Of a stretch of 11,837 nt of DNA, positions 7,005-11,837 are shown piece by piece. A program made the translations under genes and the position numbers. Origin of the DNA: JBAZYK01 sp964582265 (lineage in GTDB: Bacteria; Patescibacteriota; Gracilibacteria; UBA1369). The notes beneath the pieces are model-generated. The model was not told where the DNA came from. It did not search any database and saw nothing but the letters and a program-made list of their open reading frames with translations. Each line of letters opens with the position of its first letter. The first letter of the stretch is position 1. Where the stretch lies: the NCBI GenBank assembly GCA_964582265.1, contig CAZOQT010000035.1, forward strand, positions 1 to 11,837. The letters run 5' to 3'.

Positions 7005-7949
7005 ATGGAAACTTCTAAAACCGAACTTGATTACGATGTCTGGGGACCCGAAGTTATGACGGAAATAACAGATGTTGCTTTTGATGGAGACAACACCATT
7101 TGGGACTGGGTGACATATGCCGCTCATGGTTATGACGCAATGCTTAAATGCATAGTAGAAGAATCTAAAAAGCCCGAATCCGAGGTCGCTGCCGCTATGA
7201 AACAGTTTTACACCATGGCAGGAACAATGGAACGTGAAGATCTAATTCAAGGATTGGAAGCTGCTGGATTTTTTAAATCAGTTCCGGGTTATAATCGAGA
7301 TGAACTTATCCATAAGGTTCATAAAGCTTTTAGTGAAGCAAGACGAGAACACTTGCACCTTTACGAGGGGATGAAACAAGTCATTAAAACTCTGCATGAA
7401 TGCGGAAAGCGTATAAGAATAATAACTGACGCACCCGAATTTCAGGCTAAAATGCGTGTTAAGCATTTCAAGCTTGATCCCTTCATAAAAGATGTTTATG
7501 CCATGGCAGGGGTCGTGATTGAGGATTTGCCTAAGAAATTTCTGGAACGTAAAAAAGCTGGGCGATATGATGCGGATTTCCCCACATTTATATCGCCATT
7601 AGAAAAACCACATTCTGATCTTGAAACGATTTTTAAAACGACAGTTGATCAAATTGCACGGCAAGTTTTGATTATTGGGGATAATCCTAAAAAAGACATG
7701 GCCTTGGCAGAAAGATATGGCTGTCGAGCTATTTATGCCGCTTATGGAATGCCCAAAAAAGAACATCTTGATCGCCTTCTTCGACTTTCCCCAGTAAAAG
7801 TGGCACAAAAAAATACAACAATTTCGGGAGCCCCAATAACTACTTTAAATAACGGGAATCACCAAACTGGAAATAGCCAAAATAACCGCGTGGTCACGGC
7901 AAATGAACCAGATGATATTTTGAGGTATTTAAAAGTCAAAGCGGTTTAG
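7005..7949 (+). CDS. HAD-superfamily hydrolase
   Basis: The 314-residue product has the four HAD motifs (numbered from this ATG). Motif I is FDGDNTIWDW, with nucleophile D27 and acid/base D29. Motif II is the threonine of IITDAPE (T141), motif III the lysine of LEKPHSD (K201), and motif IV is GDNPKKDM (225-232). A helical cap of about 85 residues between motifs I and II marks a C1-cap phosphatase-like enzyme. The tail after about 265 is Asn/Thr-rich and low in complexity before a short conserved-looking end, EPDDILRYL. It is probably a phosphatase; the substrate is unknown. A TTG two codons upstream (6999) is possible, but ATG at 7005 is preferred; neither has a Shine-Dalgarno at useful distance. 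The gene is divergent from the sigma factor across about 150 bp and convergent with the tRNA. Confidence 0.88.
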   Translation: METSKTELDYDVWGPEVMTEITDVAFDGDNTIWDWVTYAAHGYDAMLKCIVEESKKPESEVAAAMKQFYTMAGTMEREDLIQGLEAAGFFKSVPGYNRDELIHKVHKAFSEARREHLHLYEGMKQVIKTLHECGKRIRIITDAPEFQAKMRVKHFKLDPFIKDVYAMAGVVIEDLPKKFLERKKAGRYDADFPTFISPLEKPHSDLETIFKTTVDQIARQVLIIGDNPKKDMALAERYGCRAIYAAYGMPKKEHLDRLLRLSPVKVAQKNTTISGAPITTLNNGNHQTGNSQNNRVVTANEPDDILRYLKVKAV

Positions 7950-8002
7950 CGCAGAGGCGCCGCCGTAGTTTTGCTCAGAGCCAATATTGGAATACATCTC
8001 AC

Positions 8003-8077
8003 TGGCTGGGGATGAGGGATTCGAACCCCCGAATGCCGCCTCCAAAGGGCGGTGCCTTACCACTTGGCGAATCCCCA
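8003..8077 (-). tRNA. tRNA-Gln (anticodon UUG), CCA encoded
   Basis: The reverse strand folds into a full cloverleaf. The acceptor stem TGGGGAT pairs with ATCCCCA, the discriminator is G, and CCA is encoded (8003-8005). The D arm contains AGTGGTAAGGC. The anticodon stem is CCGCC/GGCGG with loop CTTTGGA, placing anticodon TTG at 8045-8043. The T arm contains GGTTCGAATCC. The UGGGGAUUCGCCAAGUGGUAAGGC start is typical of bacterial glutamine tRNAs. Length is 75 nt including CCA. It stands alone, with a plausible promoter 50 bp upstream and no clear terminator after it. Confidence 0.97.
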
Positions 8078-8132
8078 GTGTGCCTCACTTAAATGCACAA
8101 ATCTTATATGTGCCTTGTAAATGCGCCCACTA

Positions 8133-8160
8133 AATCTAACAAAAACCGGCTGAAAGTCAA
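8133..8160 (-). promoter_or_regulatory. Putative promoter for tRNA-Gln
   Basis: On the reverse strand TTGACT (8160-8155) is followed after 16 bp by TAGATT (8138-8133), with TG upstream at the extended -10 position (TGTTAGATT). A start near 8126 would leave a leader of about 50 nt before the tRNA 5' end. The site lies downstream of the terminator of the 867-aa gene, so the tRNA needs its own promoter. The match is moderate and was judged by eye. Confidence 0.45.
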
Positions 8161-8186
8161 CGTTGAATCATATTTGCTAATAAAAT

Positions 8187-8214
8187 AAAAGAGCCTCGTT
8201 CGGGAGGCTCTTTT
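8187..8214 (-). terminator. Intrinsic terminator of the 867-aa surface protein gene
   Basis: An 11-bp perfect inverted repeat (AAAAGAGCCTC / GAGGCTCTTTT) with a 6-nt loop begins 23 bp past the stop of the 867-aa gene. Read on the reverse strand, the GC-rich stem is followed by TTTTATTTTATTAG, a good U-tract. The flanking A and T runs also make it usable from the plus strand, so it may stop read-through from the HAD gene. Confidence 0.9.
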
Positions 8215-8237
8215 AGCTATCTTATTTTTTAGTATCT

Positions 8238-10841
8238 TTATTTAGCCAACTTTTTTCTTAATAAAGCTGCGAGCGGCAATAGTGCAAGCAAGTAGACATA
8301 ATCTGCAGTACCGGTTTGGGTTAATGTTGGTGGTAATGGTTGATCTGCAGCTCCGTAAAGTACACGCTGTGTGGTCTTGCCATCAGGAGTAACTACTGTT
8401 TCGTAATTCACAGAAACACCGGTTGGAGCAGGGGCTGGAGCGCTGGACTCAAAAATTGATGTACTTCCAGCAGTTAGGACAATTTCTGTACCATTACCTA
8501 GTCCATCATTTGCTGCTTGGCTGCCAGTGGGTGCCACTGGGGCACTAGTTTGCGCTGAACGAGGGGTGCTGCCCTGATCAGTATCTTCTTCTGTGGGTGC
8601 CACTGGAGCACTAGTTGGCGCGTCAGCAAATGTTGTCACTTCTCGAGCCGCATCTGCAACTCTTGGAGTGTCACCTGCACATAAAGAATCATAATATACT
8701 TTTTCGGCTGAAGTCATGGCTTTTGGTCCACCTGCATCAATTTTTTGCTGGATGGAATCGCAGCTCATAATATCTCTTGTCTCTTGTGTCAGAGTATTGG
8801 TATCAGTATTTGAATCTCTTGAGACACGTCCTTGATCCGTAACCACCTGATCTCTGAAACATTTATTATCAATTAAAAATTCACTTTCTGCTGTGGTAAG
8901 CGCATCTCCTGCTGCCTTCTTATCTAAAATTGTAGTGCAATTTAATTGTTGAATTGTAAAGCTTGGCTTTTCTAAAGTGGTAGTATTTGGATTTTTTGGC
9001 TCTTGAGGTTTTGGGCAAAAATTAACAGTGAAATTTGAATCATCTGTAAATAGTTGAGCATCAGAAATTTCAGGAATTGAACCTAAGTTAATGATACCTC
9101 CCAAAATACTGCTATCAATTCTGCTAGTGATCCTAAGATCAGACAAAGCCGAAGTTTGTGTGCGCTTTGTTATTGATGATGCTATTTCGTTACAGGTGTC
9201 TTCAACCTTAACACAACCAGCATCAATCATTTTTTTGGTGATGTTGGTAATTTCATTTTTCATAAAGTTGATATCTGTAGTAGGAGCCTTGGCTGTTTCT
9301 AATTTACTTAAAATGTCCTTAGCAGTTGCCATTTCTATCCTTAATAAGCGGCAACGATCCATGTTTGTACATTTTGGTTCATCCATTAATTTAATTAGAG
9401 CCTTGTAGTAATCTACCCATTTGGCTGCACTGTATGCAGTCTTTACATCCTGTGTATAATTTTTACAAAGGTTATCACCAACAACTGGACAGTTTGTAAG
9501 CTGAGTGCTTTTTAAAGATGCCAATTCCTTTATTTCTAACTCTGTTTTGTTTGCCTTTGCTTCGAGTGAGGTAATTTGAATTTTTAGTGAGTCACAATTG
9601 TAGCAATCCGTGCGTATTACAGGATAAGAACCCGACGCATCCATCTTTACGTCCTTAATTTGAACTTCAAAACTGCCTGTAGTAACGTCACATACGGGTT
9701 TTATATTTAGTCCAGGAGTATTAATATTAGCCATTTGCGCTGGGAAACAAGCAGCGTATTTATCATTTAGCTGCTTCTTGGTTACATCATTCATCTTGTA
9801 ATTATCCAAGTTGTCATGCAATTGCTTGATTGAATCACAATTATTTAATGGCAATGGAATACAAGCATTACTATCTGCTGATGGATTTGGAGTTATTGTT
9901 TTTACAGGAGAAACCTGTAGTTCAGTATTTGAAATGCTAGGATTTGGAGAATTTAATCCCGCGCCCGTGTCTATTACTCCGGCAGAAACAGACTTGTCCG
10001 AAGTATCTGCAGCAGCTGGTGATCCAGAAACAATTTTAATATCTGGATTAGAAATATTGGTATTAGCAGGCGATTGCACAGTTAATCCATTATCTTTTGC
10101 AATGTTGTTGCTGGTGGCAAGATCAGGCGCTTTAGCCTGTGAGGAATTAGTTCGTGTATTTTGAAGAGAAACCAGACTTAAATTTCCACCAAGTAAAGAT
10201 CCATTTGTGACATTGGAATTTACCACGGAATAATAGCCATCTCCACAAACAGGGCTGGCTGGGCTGGTTACAACCCCAGTGCGCGTAGCTTCGCTTAAAT
10301 CACCTTTTAAATTTTTATTGCTGCTTCTAAATAAAACTGCAGCGGCAACTCCGCCAATAACTAAAACTACACCTGCAACAATCAGGGCAATTTTTAATTT
10401 AGACATTGGTTGAGCTTCTGGGGGCGATGTAAGCTCGGTTAGCGTTAAATCTGTTGGTGTAAAAGTTGAGCCTAAATTTGCAACTACCTCCTCAACTGCT
10501 TTGGCTGGCTTTGAATCAGTTGCAGCTGATGAAGATTTGGCTGTGTCCGCAATAGACTTAGAGTCTTCTAGCTTTACTGCCTCTACCGGTTTTTGGTCAT
10601 CCAACTTTACCACCTCGGATTTAGCTGAATCGTCTGTGACAGTAGGAACAGATGAAGTTGATTCCGCAGCGGCAGCTGGGGCTACAGTTGATGAGGCAGC
10701 TGGCGTTGCTGGTGTCAGATCCTGCCCAAGATTAAATAGCCCGGAGTCAGAATTAGCTGCGGACTTTGATTCTGGGTTTGATCCTGGGTTTGTTTGACCA
10801 GACATGCCATCCCCGGCATTTGGGTTATTTACTGGATCCAT
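8238..10841 (-). CDS. Large cysteine-module surface protein with internal membrane helix and LPXTG-like C-terminal tail
   Basis: I do not recognise this 867-residue protein as a named family. Residues 1-147 are Ser/Ala/Pro/Asp-rich and disordered, with a near-duplicate VVKLDDQKP / AVKLEDSKS (78-96). One membrane helix lies at 149-171. The remainder is probably outside. A Ser/Asn/Thr-rich stretch (172-326) precedes a region with 17 of the protein's 18 cysteines (327-721). Here segments begin with Cys, often CDSI or CDSL, run as two amphipathic helices and end with Cys: 335-365, 416-451, 459-491, 497-543, 635-661 and 694-721. A Pro/Thr/Ala-rich stalk (735-807) contains TSAPVAPT twice. The C-terminus has LTQTG (840-844), a hydrophobic run (847-861) and RKKLAK, which resembles a sortase signal with Thr for Pro, or is simply a second anchor. 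A strong promoter lies upstream and a strong terminator downstream. No enzyme motif was seen. Confidence 0.85.
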   Translation of the reverse strand: MDPVNNPNAGDGMSGQTNPGSNPESKSAANSDSGLFNLGQDLTPATPAASSTVAPAAAAESTSSVPTVTDDSAKSEVVKLDDQKPVEAVKLEDSKSIADTAKSSSAATDSKPAKAVEEVVANLGSTFTPTDLTLTELTSPPEAQPMSKLKIALIVAGVVLVIGGVAAAVLFRSSNKNLKGDLSEATRTGVVTSPASPVCGDGYYSVVNSNVTNGSLLGGNLSLVSLQNTRTNSSQAKAPDLATSNNIAKDNGLTVQSPANTNISNPDIKIVSGSPAAADTSDKSVSAGVIDTGAGLNSPNPSISNTELQVSPVKTITPNPSADSNACIPLPLNNCDSIKQLHDNLDNYKMNDVTKKQLNDKYAACFPAQMANINTPGLNIKPVCDVTTGSFEVQIKDVKMDASGSYPVIRTDCYNCDSLKIQITSLEAKANKTELEIKELASLKSTQLTNCPVVGDNLCKNYTQDVKTAYSAAKWVDYYKALIKLMDEPKCTNMDRCRLLRIEMATAKDILSKLETAKAPTTDINFMKNEITNITKKMIDAGCVKVEDTCNEIASSITKRTQTSALSDLRITSRIDSSILGGIINLGSIPEISDAQLFTDDSNFTVNFCPKPQEPKNPNTTTLEKPSFTIQQLNCTTILDKKAAGDALTTAESEFLIDNKCFRDQVVTDQGRVSRDSNTDTNTLTQETRDIMSCDSIQQKIDAGGPKAMTSAEKVYYDSLCAGDTPRVADAAREVTTFADAPTSAPVAPTEEDTDQGSTPRSAQTSAPVAPTGSQAANDGLGNGTEIVLTAGSTSIFESSAPAPAPTGVSVNYETVVTPDGKTTQRVLYGAADQPLPPTLTQTGTADYVYLLALLPLAALLRKKLAK
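8527..8621 (-). repeat. Direct repeat pair encoding TSAPVAPT in the surface-protein stalk
   Basis: Two 29-bp copies, at 8527-8555 and 8593-8621, differ at two positions and are 66 bp (22 codons) apart, so the reading frame is kept. Each encodes TSAPVAPT. The high nucleotide identity suggests a recent duplication. Such repeats allow in-frame length change of the stalk by slippage or recombination. Confidence 0.8.
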
Positions 10842-10878
10842 ATTTTTTTGGTGTTAATTTTTATTTTTAAATCTTTTT

Positions 10879-10907
10879 ATTTTAGCATTTTTTGGGCTTT
10901 TTAACAA
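10879..10907 (-). promoter_or_regulatory. Putative sigma-70 promoter (extended -10) of the 867-aa gene
   Basis: On the reverse strand TTGTTA (10907-10902) is followed after exactly 17 bp by TAAAAT (10884-10879), with TG one base upstream (TGCTAAAAT). Transcription would start near 10872 and leave a leader of about 30 nt, AT-rich and lacking a Shine-Dalgarno. A 6-bp inverted repeat AACAAC/GTTGTT (10903-10908 / 10916-10921) overlaps the -35 element and could be an operator. As a hairpin it lacks a following U-tract, so it is not a terminator for the upstream genes. Confidence 0.6.
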
Positions 10908-10959
10908 CGTTTTTAGTTGTTTTAGCCTTTGTTTTACACATGCGAAACCGGGTTCATTA

Positions 10960-11061
10960 CTAATTAGCTCCTACCAAAAATGGCAAAATCATGCTCATGA
11001 CAATACTTGCCACCATAACAATCCCAACTACCTGCATAACTTTTTTCTGTTTCCTGTTCAT
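10960..11061 (-). CDS. 33-aa single-helix membrane peptide
   Basis: The reverse strand encodes MNRKQKKVMQVV followed by a hydrophobic run (about residues 9-30, GIVMVASIVMSMILPFLVG) and AN, then TAG. A basic five-residue start before one membrane helix predicts an N-in small membrane protein. It begins 17 bp after the stop of the PKD protein gene on the same strand, so it is probably co-transcribed. The size, basic start and Met/Val/Ile-rich helix recall the small membrane peptides of Firmicutes such as Prli42 (stressosome anchor) and DUF4044 proteins, but the resemblance is only general. No Shine-Dalgarno is present; the leader is AT-rich (TTAATTAATTAAC then A-run), as for the neighbours. At this length an ORF could arise by chance; the biased composition and tight spacing argue that it is real. 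Confidence 0.6.
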   Translation of the reverse strand: MNRKQKKVMQVVGIVMVASIVMSMILPFLVGAN

Positions 11062-11078
11062 GTTTTTTTGTTAATTAA

Positions 11079-11837
11079 TTAAAGGGTACCAGTCACTAAA
11101 ATATTCATGCTGAATGTATCAATGACGTTTGATGAATCAGACACCTCCAACTTTACTTCGTAGCTACCTGGAGCCACAAATGTATGGGTTGGTTTTCTGG
11201 TTTTAGAGCTTTGACCATTGCCAAAATCCCAACTGTATTTGGCAATCGTGCCCGTTGAACAATGTGGATCAAATTCAATAGTCAATGGTGCTGCGCCTGT
11301 GCTAGTTGTTGGCTCAAAGCAAGCCTTTAATGGCACTGGACGGACATTTACCGGTACAGTTGCGGTTGATTTTGAATTATCGGAGGCAATTGCTGTTACC
11401 TTAGCATTAAAAGTGCCAATTTGTGTGTATTTATAAGTTACTTTAGAAACATCAATGCGTTTTGGACTACCATCACCAAAATCCCATTCATAGCTGACGA
11501 TTTTGCCGGTTGGATAGCTGGAGCCAGAAGCATCAAAGGTCACAGTTAAAGGCACAACACCTTCAACAGGTTCGGAACTAATTCTGGCCTGCAACCCTTG
11601 TGGCGCTACCTTAACTACAATTATTGTACTCGCTTTTTTATTTTGAGCATCAATTACAGTCAAAGTGGCATTAAATGTTCCAACTTCTTTGTAAACATAA
11701 GTTGCTTGTTTACCTGCGGCATCGTCTACACCATCTCCATTAAAATCCCATTTGTAGTCAACAATTGTACCATTTTCTTCCTTGCTCAAAGAGCCATCAA
11801 ATTTAACTTCAAATGGAACTGTGCCACTAATGTAGCC
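11079..11837 (-). CDS. PKD-domain surface protein, C-terminal 252 residues (N-terminus beyond window)
   Basis: The reading frame is open to the right edge; the upstream codons encode GYISGTVPFEVKFDGS in frame with the rest, so internal start codons near 11789 are not the true start. Three tandem PKD (Ig-like) domains are visible. Residues 1-82 have DYKWDFNGDGVDD (27-39), whose DxNxDGxxD resembles a calcium-binding loop. Residues 85-168 have YEWDFGDG (116-123). Residues 172-252 have YSWDFGNG (201-208) and two cysteines (173, 193) able to form a disulphide. Each domain has the G-xxP-L-T/V-F-D-S start and a Y-xxxGTFNAxLTV-type end strand. The chain ends in LVTGTL directly after the last domain, with no anchor, so attachment must come from the missing N-terminal part or from partners. 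PKD arrays usually act as extracellular spacers or adhesion domains. Confidence 0.92.
   Translation of the reverse strand, partial: GYISGTVPFEVKFDGSLSKEENGTIVDYKWDFNGDGVDDAAGKQATYVYKEVGTFNATLTVIDAQNKKASTIIVVKVAPQGLQARISSEPVEGVVPLTVTFDASGSSYPTGKIVSYEWDFGDGSPKRIDVSKVTYKYTQIGTFNAKVTAIASDNSKSTATVPVNVRPVPLKACFEPTTSTGAAPLTIEFDPHCSTGTIAKYSWDFGNGQSSKTRKPTHTFVAPGSYEVKLEVSDSSNVIDTFSMNILVTGTL

Noticed and set aside
7981..7990. Perfect palindrome CCAATATTGG between the HAD gene and the tRNA
   Set aside because: Ten bases without a U-tract or known regulator consensus; a chance palindrome is plausible.
8527..8621. Possible CRISPR repeats
   Set aside because: Only two copies, in frame within a coding sequence, with no array, leader or cas genes.
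9091..9408. 105-codon plus-strand frame with hydrophobic stretches that could look like a membrane protein
   Set aside because: It lies opposite the cysteine-module region; hydrophobicity arises from the complement of Asp/Lys/Asn codons.
9811..10164. 117-codon plus-strand open frame inside the 867-aa gene
   Set aside because: It is antisense to a well-supported gene with its own promoter and terminator, has no domain signal, and has the composition of a complement of Ser/Thr/Asn-rich coding sequence.
10501..10797. 98-codon plus-strand frame rich in Ala/Ser/Glu
   Set aside because: It mirrors the low-complexity N-terminus of the minus-strand surface protein; no start signal or hydrophobic segment supports it.
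11079..11789. TTG near 11789 as the start of the PKD protein
   Set aside because: It falls inside the first PKD domain, and the frame continues in domain-like sequence to the window edge, so the gene is simply truncated.

Overview
The window looks like chromosomal DNA of an uncultured, AT-rich bacterium, most likely a member of the Candidate Phyla Radiation (Patescibacteria). That placement is an inference. It rests on gene content (ECF sigma factor beside a short membrane protein, MacA/MacB-type transporter without an outer-membrane partner, DUF5666-like proteins, PKD-repeat and Ser/Thr/Ala-rich surface proteins), on dense same-strand packing, and on the lack of a recognisable Shine-Dalgarno sequence before every start I inspected. 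No 16S rRNA or other phylogenetic marker is present.

Positions 1-6851 (minus strand) form one compact seven-gene block. In transcription order it encodes an ECF sigma factor, a 254-aa membrane protein (putative sigma regulator), a MacA/YknX-like adaptor with an enlarged helical hairpin, a LolD/MacB-type ATPase, a MacB/FtsX-type permease, a secreted DUF5666-like protein, and a flavohaem ferric-reductase-like transmembrane protein cut by the left edge. Junctions are overlaps or gaps of at most 43 bp. The block reads as a sigma-controlled envelope module that joins an ABC export or stress-defence machine to a transmembrane electron-transfer protein. The order membrane protein, adaptor, ATPase, permease equals that of Bacillus yknWXYZ, which is under ECF sigma control.

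Positions 6852-8237 hold a divergent HAD-family hydrolase gene (plus strand), a tRNA-Gln(UUG) with encoded CCA and a plausible promoter of its own (minus strand), and a strong intrinsic terminator for the next gene.

Positions 8238-11837 (minus strand) encode cell-surface proteins: a three-PKD-domain protein cut by the right edge, a 33-aa single-helix membrane peptide 17 bp downstream of it, then a good extended -10 promoter and an 867-aa protein. The 867-aa protein has a disordered N-terminus, an internal membrane helix, a region of cysteine-bounded helical modules, and a C-terminal tail resembling a sortase sorting signal (LTQTG, hydrophobic stretch, basic end).

No CRISPR array, insertion sequence, rRNA or phage gene was seen. 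No gene-free stretch exceeds 300 bases. The strongest candidates for something new are the sigma/efflux/ferric-reductase operon bracketed by two DUF5666-like barrels, the cysteine-module surface protein, and the tiny membrane peptide.
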